Assembly: GCA_036399055.1 (NCBI GenBank)
Contig: DASWNX010000026.1
Span: 62,001 to 126,000 of the forward strand
Reading direction: 5' to 3'
DNA from: Jatrophihabitans sp.
GTDB lineage: Bacteria > Actinomycetota > Actinomycetes > Mycobacteriales > Jatrophihabitantaceae
Length of the DNA: 64,000 nucleotides
Part shown: one piece after another, positions 9,264 to 16,441 of the stretch
Position numbering within the stretch: the stretch's first letter is position 1
Layout of the letters: each line of letters begins with the position of its first letter
Made by a program: the position numbers and the translations under genes
The notes under the pieces: generated by a model
What the model saw: only the letters and a program-made list of their open reading frames with translations
Database searches by the model: none
Told to the model about the DNA's origin: nothing

Positions 9264-10304
9264 GCCGGGCCCGCCTCACCGGGTGGACCGCTGGTGACCG
9301 CCACGCCGACGGTCGACTCCCGCACCTGGAGCCGGTGGCCTGCCACGACATTCACCGGCGGGCCGTCGGCTCCCTCGCGGATCCGGCGACACAGCAGGTC
9401 CACCGACACCTCGGCTATCTCGCGTTTGTCCGGGGACACGGTGGTCAAGCTGGGACTGGTGAACCGGGCGTCCTCGATGTCGTCGAAACCGGCCACCGCG
9501 ACGTCCTCTGGCACGCGCAACCCACTGGACAGCAGCGTGCGGATGGTGCCCAGCGCGAGCAGGTCGTTGGCGCAGAAGACCGCGTCCGGCGGCTCCTTGA
9601 CGGTGAGCAGACGGGCCATCGCGGCGGCGCCCTCCGCCCGGCGTAACGGGCTGGCCCGCACGATCAGGGCCTGATCGGGTCGCCGGCCGGCCTCGATGAG
9701 CGCGGACCGATAGCCCGACAGCCGCACCGTCCCGGCGCCGCCCGGGGCCTGCGCTCCGATGAAGGCGATCCGCTGCCGGCCGAGCTCGATCAGGTGCAGG
9801 GTGGCCTCATGCGCCGCGCGCACGCTGTCCACTGCGACGCGATCGGCGCTGACGTGCGCAGAGTCCTCGCTGAGCAGCACCACCGGCCGCTGCTGAGCGA
9901 GGTCGGCGATGCCCTCACCGGTCAGCGCCAGCGGGCTGGTGATCGATCCGTCGATGCGGTGGGAATGCGACCCGCTGGTGACCGGCTTCTGGCCAGACCG
10001 GTCGCCGCCGGTCTGGTCGATCAGCACCGTCCAGCCACGCCGGTCGGCGGCTTCGACGATCAGGCCGGCGATCTCGGCGAAGTACGGCTCGTCCAAAGCC
10101 GGGATCGCCAACGCGATCAAGTCCGTCCGGCCGGTGCGCAGGCCGCCGAGCTGAGGTGTTGGGCCGGTAGTCCAGAGTCTCGAGCGCGGCACGCACCCGC
10201 GACCGGGTCTCGGCGCTGACGAAGGGGTAGTCGTTGACCACGTTGGAGACCGTCTTGATGGACACGCCGGCCAGCCGCGCCACATCTTTCAGGCTGGCGG
10301 CCAT
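9251..10304 (-). pseudogene. LacI-family regulator interrupted by a single-base frameshift
   Basis: The N-terminus (from ATG 10304) is a canonical LacI helix-turn-helix and hinge: SLKDVARLAGVSIKTVSNVVN through LDYRPNTSAR. The effector domain (RTGRTDLIALAIPALDEPYF to the stop at 9251) is in the next frame. On the coding strand the join reads CGG CGG CCT GCG; deleting one C gives ...ARR-LRTGRTDLI, the expected hinge-to-domain sequence. The extra base is at about 10141-10142. The rest is intact, with a periplasmic-binding-like fold (VFCANDLLALGTI, VAGFDDIEDARF). If functional it would repress the adjacent importer. It is either a recent mutation or a sequencing error. Confidence 0.85.
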
Positions 10305-10493
10305 GGCGACTCCTCGCTGTCCGGCGGTTCCATCCGGCGCCGCCGAGCTGTCGCTGGAAGGTACCTCCTCCCAAGAGCCGGCAGCAGCCGTTTGCCTCCC
10401 GCACCGTCGGCGCGCCTACCCACCGCAGGCGTTCGCACCGGCATCAGGACCTCCACAAGACGAGCTCTGCCCGCGGCAGTGGCAGATCACGGC

Positions 10494-10514
10494 TTGATGT
10501 TCAAACGGCATCAA
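10494..10514. promoter_or_regulatory. Small inverted repeat upstream of the afsA-like gene
   Basis: TTGATG at 10494-10499 and CATCAA at 10509-10514 form perfect 6-bp arms with a 9-base spacer, about 70 bases upstream of the likely start. The 276-bp gap 10305-10580 otherwise shows no gene. It could be an operator, but short repeats also occur by chance. Confidence 0.25.
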
Positions 10515-10580
10515 TTCTTTCGGGCACTCATCATCAGCGGATACGGTCCGTTCGCATGCTTCTTACGGGGGAGGCACGTC

Positions 10581-11501
10581 TTGCATACGCTGGATGAGGT
10601 GGTGCGGGCCGACCAAGCCCTGCGCTGGGATCACACCATCGACCGCACTCTGGTGCACCGGGATTCGATCGCCGAAGTGCTGCTCACCGACCTGATAAGG
10701 CTGGCCGACACCGAGTTCCTGGTAGCGGCCCAATGGCCCAGATCGCATCGGGTGTACCGGCCCGATCACGATGGCCGTCATGATCCGATGCTGATCCTGG
10801 AGTCCATCCGGCAGAGTGGGCTGGCGGTGTCGCACTTCGCGTTCGGCGTCGGATTCGACCAGCAGTCACTGATGCGAGACATCAGCTTCGTCCTCGATCA
10901 GCGGACCGAACCGCGGGCCCTGCGGCGGGCCACCAACCTTGCCATCACAGTGAGTTGCCGGGATGTGATCATGCGAGCGGGCCGGTTGCGCGGCATGACC
11001 ATAACGCTGTCCTTCGCCGCCGACGAACTGCGATTCGCCAGCGGATCAGGGACGATTCGCTGGGTATCACCCCAGAGTTACACCGCTCTGCGAGCCCGCG
11101 GCGGCCCTCCCCCGGATTGGGATCAGCTGCGCTGGAACAGCGTCCTCCCACCACGACGGCCCTCACCGATCCGTGCCGCGGCCGACGTGTTGATCACCGC
11201 TGAGCCCGCGCCCAGTGCCCGGCGGCGGCTGGTGGTGCCACTGGATCATCCGGTGTACTTCGACCATCCGCTGGATCACGCGCCCGGCATGCTGCTGATC
11301 GACGCAGCCTGGCAGGCTGCCGTCGAGCAGCGAGCCGACGGCGCCCGGCTCGTCGGCTGCACTCTGGACTGCCCCATGTTCACCGAACTGGGGGTGGACA
11401 CCGACATCCTGCTGAGTCCGGTCTCCAGCGACACCACCGGGTTCACGGTGGGTCAGCGCGGCCACGAGACCGCGTCGGGCACCTTGCGAGTGGCCCCCTG
11501 A
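10581..11501 (+). CDS. AfsA/ScbA-family protein, butyrolactone-type signal biosynthesis
   Basis: 306 aa from TTG 10581, close to the ~300 aa of AfsA and ScbA; GGGGGAGG lies 7 bases upstream of this TTG, whereas the ATG at 10497 has no ribosome-binding site. The protein has the two AfsA repeats of the hotdog type. The first begins LVHRDSIAEVLLTD and contains PMLILESIRQSGLAVSHFAF, with the Glu expected in the active half; the second has VYFDHPLDHAPGMLLIDAAWQAA. Family members condense a beta-keto acyl chain with dihydroxyacetone phosphate to start gamma-butyrolactone synthesis. The neighbouring receptor-like TetR gene, tail to tail with 4 bases between the stops, supports this role. Confidence 0.85.
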   Translation: MHTLDEVVRADQALRWDHTIDRTLVHRDSIAEVLLTDLIRLADTEFLVAAQWPRSHRVYRPDHDGRHDPMLILESIRQSGLAVSHFAFGVGFDQQSLMRDISFVLDQRTEPRALRRATNLAITVSCRDVIMRAGRLRGMTITLSFAADELRFASGSGTIRWVSPQSYTALRARGGPPPDWDQLRWNSVLPPRRPSPIRAAADVLITAEPAPSARRRLVVPLDHPVYFDHPLDHAPGMLLIDAAWQAAVEQRADGARLVGCTLDCPMFTELGVDTDILLSPVSSDTTGFTVGQRGHETASGTLRVAP

Positions 11502-11505
11502 CAGC

Positions 11506-12234
11506 TCAGCCCAGCTTCGGGTCAGAGTCGATGTCGGAGTCGGAGTTGATGTCGGAGTCGGAGTCGGAGTCGGAGTCCAGCTGAGCGGGCAGCCGGGGGA
11601 TCGCGGCGCGGACGCGGCGCACCGCACGCTGAGTGCTCGACCAGTCCGGGTCGACGGCCAGTCCAACCAGGAACACCTTCCAGAACTCATCCAGCCGAAC
11701 CTCCAGGTCCACCCGGTTGGTGAGGATCTCTGACACGTGTTGGATGCCGAAGAAGCCGCCCACCAGTGCCCGCGCGGTGGGCGCGGCCTGCAGTCCAGGG
11801 CGCAGATGCCCCTCGCGCCGGGCACGGATAAACAGCTCTTGCAAGATGCCGATCCAGCCGACGAAGGGTGTCGGCATCGCCGCGTTCACCAGTTCGCGCT
11901 CGAAGGAGAGGCGAATGCCGGCGGTGGTGAGGACGTCGTCGCGAAACCGACTGCCCACCTCATAGGTCAGCGCGACGATGCTGGTCAGCGCATCGGGTGA
12001 GTGCTCGATGATCGAGGCCACTATCGGCGGCCACTGCGCGAACTGCTCCTCGACGATCGCCACGGCGAGCGCCTCTTTGCTCGGGAAATGGAAGTACACC
12101 GCGCCCTTGGTGACGCCGGCGGCTTCCACGATGTCGTTCATGCTCGCGGCGAGAAAACCGGTCCGGGCGAAGACCTCGGCAGCAGCGACCAGGACTCGAC
12201 CGCGAGTCTGGACCGCTCGCTGCTGCATCGCCAC
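11506..12234 (-). CDS. TetR-family regulator of the ScbR/ArpA (butyrolactone receptor) type
   Basis: 242 aa from GTG 12234 (GGGGGAAAG upstream). The N-terminal HTH reads RGRVLVAAAEVFARTGFLAASMNDIVEAAGVTKGAVYFHF, split as usual by the family; the 'TKGAVYFHFPSKE' recognition helix and the ligand-domain pattern (GIRLSFERELVNAAMPTPFVGWIGI) resemble gamma-butyrolactone receptors. The last ~22 residues are an unusual alternating Ser-Asp tail (DSDSDSDSDINSDSDIDSD) encoded by GAGTCG-type hexamers at about 11520-11580. It likely represses itself and/or the afsA-like gene until the signal binds. Confidence 0.82.
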   Translation of the reverse strand: MAMQQRAVQTRGRVLVAAAEVFARTGFLAASMNDIVEAAGVTKGAVYFHFPSKEALAVAIVEEQFAQWPPIVASIIEHSPDALTSIVALTYEVGSRFRDDVLTTAGIRLSFERELVNAAMPTPFVGWIGILQELFIRARREGHLRPGLQAAPTARALVGGFFGIQHVSEILTNRVDLEVRLDEFWKVFLVGLAVDPDWSSTQRAVRRVRAAIPRLPAQLDSDSDSDSDINSDSDIDSDPKLG

Positions 12235-12334
12235 AGGCGCTTTCCCCCTTCAACCTTTGGAGTTGTGAAGTCTATCCGGCAGACTTGACAAGCACTCTTC
12301 TATGGTTTGTCTTTGTTTGGGCCCAGGGCTCAAG

Positions 12335-12356
12335 GAAAAGACCGTATGGTCGGTTT
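12335..12356. promoter_or_regulatory. Quasi-palindrome resembling an autoregulatory element (ARE)
   Basis: Centred on GACC-GTAT-GGTC (12340-12351), with partly matching flanks out to 8-bp arms. The right half GGTCGGTTTA matches the ArpA half-site consensus GG(T/C)CGGT(A/T)(T/C)G at nine of ten positions. It lies about 100 bases upstream of the receptor-like TetR gene, where such operators are expected. The rest of the 12235-12614 gap shows no convincing gene. Confidence 0.5.
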
Positions 12357-12536
12357 ACTTTTCAAAGAGGTCACGCTAATGTGCGCTGAGCGGCGCGCGG
12401 AGCCAGGTCAACTCCGCAGCGCCGCGCCAACTAAGCAGGCTGGCCACCGGGTGAGCCAACCTGGCTGCCGTCATCACGTCTCACGCCGCGGTTCGGCGGA
12501 AGGCCCTCTTCGGAGCGCGCCACCGCCCCGCTAGGC

Positions 12537-12563
12537 AGGCACTCCGTTGCGGGCCAGTGCCTG
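12537..12563. terminator. Hairpin downstream of tRNA-Ser (minus-strand)
   Basis: Perfect 8-bp arms CAGGCACT (12537-12544) and AGTGCCTG (12556-12563). The position, about 50 bases beyond the tRNA-Ser 3' end, fits a U-less terminator for the tRNA/tadA transcript. Confidence 0.4.
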
Positions 12564-12614
12564 TTCAGGCGTGAAGAGGCGGCCGGCGAGGGGGCGGAGG
12601 CGAAGGGCCCTTGG

Positions 12615-12699
12615 CGGTGGCGGTGGGATTTGAACCCACGGAGGCTTTCACCTCACACGCTTTCGAGGCGTGCTCCTTCGGCCGCTCGGACACGCCACC
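12615..12699 (-). tRNA. tRNA-Ser (CGA)
   Basis: 85 nt class II tRNA on the minus strand. The acceptor stem GGTGGCG pairs with CGCCACC, followed by discriminator G. The anticodon loop CTCGAAA gives CGA, read from the stem GCCT..AGC. There is a long variable arm, and the T arm is GTGGG-TTCAAAT-CCCAC. CCA is not encoded. It lies 16 bases downstream of tadA on the same strand and may be co-transcribed. Confidence 0.96.
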
Positions 12700-12715
12700 G
12701 CCGATGACAATACAG

Positions 12716-13180
12716 TCACCGCCGGCCGGCGAAGAAACGGGTCAGCAGCGCGGCGCACTCGTCCTGCCGGATGCCGCCCAGCACCTCAGGACGGTGGTTG
12801 AGCCGCCGGTCACGCACCACGTCCCACAGTGAGCCGACCGCGCCGGCCTTGTCGTCCCAGGCGCCGAACACCAGCCGCCGGACTCGTGCCAGCACCAGGG
12901 CGCCGGCGCACATCGTGCACGGCTCCAGGGTCACCACCAGGGTGCATCCGGTCAGCTGCCAGTCACCCAGCGCCTCGCCGGCTCGTCGCAACGCCAGCAC
13001 CTCGGCGTGGGCGGTGGGATCGGCACTGGCCTGGCGCAGGTTATGACCGGTCGCCAGCACCGCCCCCTGCGGTGAGAGCACCACCGCGCCTACCGGCACA
13101 TCACCCGCTGCCAGCGCCAGCCCGGCCTCGCGCAGCGCGGCTCCCATCGCGTCATGGTCGCTGGTGACCTCGCCGCTCAC
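12716..13180 (-). CDS. tadA: tRNA-specific adenosine deaminase (TadA)
   Basis: 154 aa cytidine/deoxycytidylate deaminase fold. Zinc ligands are His58 with the catalytic Glu60 (HAEV) and Cys88/Cys91 (PCTMC). It converts the wobble adenosine of tRNA-Arg(ACG) to inosine. The GTG start at 13180 gives an N-terminal extension of about ten residues; an internal ATG at codon 12 is possible. It is preceded on the same strand by two tRNA-deaminase-associated genes and followed by tRNA-Ser. Confidence 0.93.
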   Translation of the reverse strand: MSGEVTSDHDAMGAALREAGLALAAGDVPVGAVVLSPQGAVLATGHNLRQASADPTAHAEVLALRRAGEALGDWQLTGCTLVVTLEPCTMCAGALVLARVRRLVFGAWDDKAGAVGSLWDVVRDRRLNHRPEVLGGIRQDECAALLTRFFAGRR

Positions 13181-13190
13181 TCCGCCCCGC

Positions 13191-13700
13191 TCACCCGCGG
13201 ACGGCTTCGAACTCGCTCAGGCAGCCCAGCCGCTCGCACACCGTCTCGATCAGGTCGGCCGGCAGCGTCCCCTCGTGCACGGCCAGCTCGATCAGCTCGG
13301 CGGCGGGCATCCCCAGGTCGGCCAGCACCTGCGGATCACCGAACGGCGCGGCGTCGTGCACGCCGGTCGGGGCGTCCTCGTCCCCGTCCAGCGGATCGCC
13401 GCCTATCTCAGGCAGCCCGTCGACGAAGAGCTGGGCGATCGGGTAGTCATCGGCGGCATGGCCGTTGGACAGGAACACCCGGATGGGCTCGGCGGCCTGG
13501 TCAGCCGTGGCGTCCAGCCTGGCCAGCACCGCGTACTCGTCGTCCTGCTCCAGGGCCAGCAGCCGGACCGGGTGGTCGAAGTCGCGCAGCACGTCGCAGA
13601 CGTCATCGATCGACTCGCAACCGTCGAGGTCGACCTCTTCCAGCAGCCAGCCGGCTTCGTCCCGTTCCTTGCCGAGCAAGGCCAGCGCGAAGTAACTCAC
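13191..13700 (-). CDS. tRNA adenosine deaminase-associated protein, copy 2
   Basis: 169 aa acidic cytoplasmic protein of the family that sits next to tadA in actinobacteria; its biochemical role is not established. The N-terminus MSYFALALLGKERDEAGWLLEEVDL and the C-terminal ETVCERLGCLSEFEAV match the layout of the gene immediately upstream, so the two are paralogues. Its start overlaps the stop of the upstream copy (ATGA, 13697-13700), and tadA follows after 10 bases. The operon is therefore paralogue-paralogue-tadA. Confidence 0.75.
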   Translation of the reverse strand: MSYFALALLGKERDEAGWLLEEVDLDGCESIDDVCDVLRDFDHPVRLLALEQDDEYAVLARLDATADQAAEPIRVFLSNGHAADDYPIAQLFVDGLPEIGGDPLDGDEDAPTGVHDAAPFGDPQVLADLGMPAAELIELAVHEGTLPADLIETVCERLGCLSEFEAVRG

Positions 13701-14182
13701 AGCGCCACCCGGCCCGAAGAGCGAGCCCTGCGAAATTCATCCTCCAACCCGATCCGCTTGATCACGGAGTCGAGCATGTCCTCGGGATAGGCGTCCAGGT
13801 CATCGAGAATGGATTCCATCTCCTCCTCGCCCAGATCGAGGTCGCTGAACAGATCCAGCTCACCGATCGGCCACACCTCGTCGAGTTCGTCGTCCTCCGG
13901 CGGGTCCTCGCCCAGCCGGGCGAGCACCTGAGCGGCCAGCGGGAACTCGACCGAGGCGGTCAGGTCCGACAGCAGCAGGTCGATCCGGGCCCCGTGCGAA
14001 CGAGCGATCAGGAAGAACTCGTCGTCGATGTGGGCGACCACGAACGGTCCGCCCTCAGGCGGTTGGCTGCGTAGCGCCGACAACAGCACGCTGAGGTCGC
14101 CCAGGACGGCCGAGGGCAGTGCGTCGCAGCGCCACATCCCACCCTCGCGGAATGCCGCTACCGCGTAACTGCCTTGTCCCAT
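13697..14182 (-). CDS. tRNA adenosine deaminase-associated protein, copy 1
   Basis: 161 aa, strongly acidic in the second half (EDPPEDDELDEVWP, DLDLGEEEMESILDDLDAYPED). The first half is a compact alpha/beta domain (YAVAAFREGGMWRCDALPS, GPFVVAHIDDEFFLIAR) and the C-terminus (DSVIKRIGLEDEFRRAR) resembles that of copy 2. It is the first gene of the tadA operon; upstream lies a divergent gap shared with the prephenate dehydrogenase gene. The function is unknown, and genomic linkage suggests help with, or regulation of, tRNA deamination. Confidence 0.75.
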   Translation of the reverse strand: MGQGSYAVAAFREGGMWRCDALPSAVLGDLSVLLSALRSQPPEGGPFVVAHIDDEFFLIARSHGARIDLLLSDLTASVEFPLAAQVLARLGEDPPEDDELDEVWPIGELDLFSDLDLGEEEMESILDDLDAYPEDMLDSVIKRIGLEDEFRRARSSGRVAL

Positions 14183-14424
14183 GACCAGCCCCTCCGCACG
14201 TGTGGAAACGGTGTCGAGCCGATGTAGTAATGGATCTGACCTCCAGATCCTGGCATGGATCGGTTGCGCGACAAAGCCGCCGGCAGCAAGCCACGTCTGC
14301 GTGGCGTCGCGCAGATCACGCTCGTCAGCGGCTTCGTTCCTATCGGGTGTCGGCCCGGCATCGGAACGGTCACGCTGAGCTACCGACTGTAAGTCGCACG
14401 CGCTGGTGGCTATACGTTCGACTG

Positions 14425-15402
14425 GTGCCAGATTCGTTTGACCGCATCGCCGTTCTGGGCCTCGGCCTGATCGGCGGTTCCATCGTGCAAGCGCTGGCCC
14501 GCGGCGGTTACCAGGTCTCGGGATATGACCCGGACCCGGTGGAGGCGGCTGCGGCTCGAGGAACCGGTTACACCGTGGCCGCCAGCGCGGCCGAGGCCGT
14601 GGCCGGGGCCGACCTGATCGTGCTGGCGATGCCCCTGTCGCGTCTGGATCGCGCGCTGAGCGCGATCAGCGGCAAGGTCGCCGCGGGCGCCGTGGTGACC
14701 GACGTCGGCACCCTCAAGGTGCCGGTGCTGCAGGCGGCGCGCAGGTTGCTGCCGGGCGTGCGGTTCGTCGGCGGGCACCCACTGGCCGGCACCGAGCAGT
14801 CCGGGTTCCTGGCAGGTGACCCGTTGCTGTTCCGCGACGCGCCCTGGGCGCTGACCCTGGAGCCGGACACCGACCTGCAGGCATGGCTGTCCTTGGCGGT
14901 GCTGCTGTGTGACCTCGGGGCCAAGCCGGTGCCGACTACGGCCGCCGAGCAGGATGCCGCGGTCGCCCGGGTGATCGGCCTGCCGCACATGCTGGCCGAG
15001 GCGCTGGCGCTGAGCGGCCTGCGCGGCGGTGAGCTGGGGCTGTCTCTGGCCGCCGGTTCCTACACCTCGGGTAGCCGGGTCGCCCGTACCCGACCGGATC
15101 TGGTGGCCACCTGGTGCGATGGCAACCCGGCCCTGATCAGCGCGCTCGATGACGCCATCGCCTCGCTGGTCACCACCCGGGACACCCTGCTCGAGGGCGG
15201 CTCGGTGTTGCCGCTGGCCCAAGCAGGGCATCGAGCCAGGATGGACTGGGAGCATCGGGAGTTCGCCCCCGTCGACCTGCCCGCCGACGCCGACACGCTG
15301 CGCCAGCACGGTCGTGACGGCGGCTGGATCACCGCGGTCATCGAGAAGGACGGCTCTGGCCTGGGAGAGCTGAGACTGCTGGGCATGCGCCCGGTGCGCT
15401 GA
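14425..15402 (+). CDS. tyrA: Prephenate dehydrogenase (tyrosine biosynthesis)
   Basis: 325 aa. The N-terminal Rossmann domain opens with IAVLGLGLIGGSIVQALARGG (nucleotide-binding GxGLxG) and has an Asp at the end of strand 2 (GYDPD), indicating NAD preference. VTDVGTLKVPVLQAAR and FVGGHPLAGTEQSGF contain the conserved catalytic His region. The C-terminal part is the helical dimerisation domain (HMLAEALALSGL). It converts prephenate to 4-hydroxyphenylpyruvate. The GTG at 14425 is preferred over the far upstream frame because TATACG at 14411-14416 looks like a -10 for a leaderless mRNA. Confidence 0.88.
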   Translation: MPDSFDRIAVLGLGLIGGSIVQALARGGYQVSGYDPDPVEAAAARGTGYTVAASAAEAVAGADLIVLAMPLSRLDRALSAISGKVAAGAVVTDVGTLKVPVLQAARRLLPGVRFVGGHPLAGTEQSGFLAGDPLLFRDAPWALTLEPDTDLQAWLSLAVLLCDLGAKPVPTTAAEQDAAVARVIGLPHMLAEALALSGLRGGELGLSLAAGSYTSGSRVARTRPDLVATWCDGNPALISALDDAIASLVTTRDTLLEGGSVLPLAQAGHRARMDWEHREFAPVDLPADADTLRQHGRDGGWITAVIEKDGSGLGELRLLGMRPVR

Positions 15403-15430
15403 GGGCGGGCAGATCGGACACAATCATGGC

Positions 15431-16381
15431 GTGATCCGACTCCGCACCGGCGTGCCCCTGATCGAACTAGAGCGCAGTGGCGTGGTGGAGTCCGTGCACA
15501 CCGGACACCTTGTCGTGCTGGCGCCTGACGGCAGCGTCAAGTTCGCCGCCGGCGACCCGGCACAGCCGATCTTCGGCCGGTCCTCGCTCAAGCCGTTGCA
15601 AGCCGTCGGATTGCTGCGCGCAGGGGTCGACTTCGGCCCGGCCGAGCTGGCTCTGGCGGCTTCCTCGCACTCGGGATCGGCTCAGCACCAGCAGCTGATC
15701 GCCGACGAGCTGCAAGCGGCCGGGCTGACCGAGGACGACCTGGACTGCCCGCCCGACCTGCCGCTGGGTGTCGCCGAGCGGCGGGCTCACCTGGCAGCCG
15801 GGCTCTCCGAGTCCAGGCTGGCGATGAACTGCTCGGGCAAGCACGCCGGAATGCTGCTGGCCTGCCTGCGCAACGGCTGGCCGGTGTCAGGCTATCTGTC
15901 CCCGGCGCACCCGTTGCAGCAGCTGCTGGCCGGCGTCGTCGCCGAGCTGACCGGCGAGCCGATCGCGGCCACTGGCGTGGACGGTTGCGGCGCGCCGCTG
16001 TTCGCCACCAGCCTGCGCGGGGTGGCCAGAGCGTTCAGCCAGATCGCCACCGGTCCGGCCGAACTACGCCGGCTGGCCGAGGCGCTGCGAGCCCATCCTG
16101 ACCTGCTGGCCGGCGCCGGACGAGCGGTGACCCGGTTGATGCAGGCAGTCCCCGGCCTGATCGCCAAGGACGGCGCCGAAGGGGTGTTCGCCGCGGCGCT
16201 GCCCGACGGCGGCGCGGTGGCGCTCAAGATCGACGACGGCGCGGCGCGGGCAGCGGAGCTCGCCGTGGTCATCGGCTTGCGGCAGCTGGGCGTCAGCGGG
16301 GCGGCCCTGGACGCGCTCAGCGCCGAGCCGGTGCTGGGCGGCGGCCGTCCGGTGGGGTTGATCCGGCCGGCGCAGGGGTGA
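15431..16381 (+). CDS. Asparaginase of the thermolabile (AnsA-II / PF06089-like) type
   Basis: 316 aa. Conserved features are GRSSLKPLQAVGLL (about 50-64), ALAASSHSGSAQHQQ, MNCSGKHAGMLLACL (about 131-146, with the SGKH signature) and VDGCGAPLF. These are typical of the Rhizobium etli-type L-asparaginase II family, which hydrolyses asparagine to aspartate and ammonia and is unrelated to E. coli AnsA/B. The GTG start lies 28 bases after the tyrA stop, with a CACAAT-like -10 just upstream, so it may have its own leaderless promoter. Confidence 0.85.
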   Translation: MIRLRTGVPLIELERSGVVESVHTGHLVVLAPDGSVKFAAGDPAQPIFGRSSLKPLQAVGLLRAGVDFGPAELALAASSHSGSAQHQQLIADELQAAGLTEDDLDCPPDLPLGVAERRAHLAAGLSESRLAMNCSGKHAGMLLACLRNGWPVSGYLSPAHPLQQLLAGVVAELTGEPIAATGVDGCGAPLFATSLRGVARAFSQIATGPAELRRLAEALRAHPDLLAGAGRAVTRLMQAVPGLIAKDGAEGVFAAALPDGGAVALKIDDGAARAAELAVVIGLRQLGVSGAALDALSAEPVLGGGRPVGLIRPAQG

Positions 16382-16441
16382 TCGGGCTCGACTTCGTGCC
16401 TCCCGGCAGTGCCCGTCAGCAGAGGTCGTAGCCTTCTGCGC

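Noticed and set aside
12307..12534. 75-codon ORF in the gap before tRNA-Ser
   Set aside because: No ribosome-binding site, no family resemblance, and it overlaps the ARE-like site.
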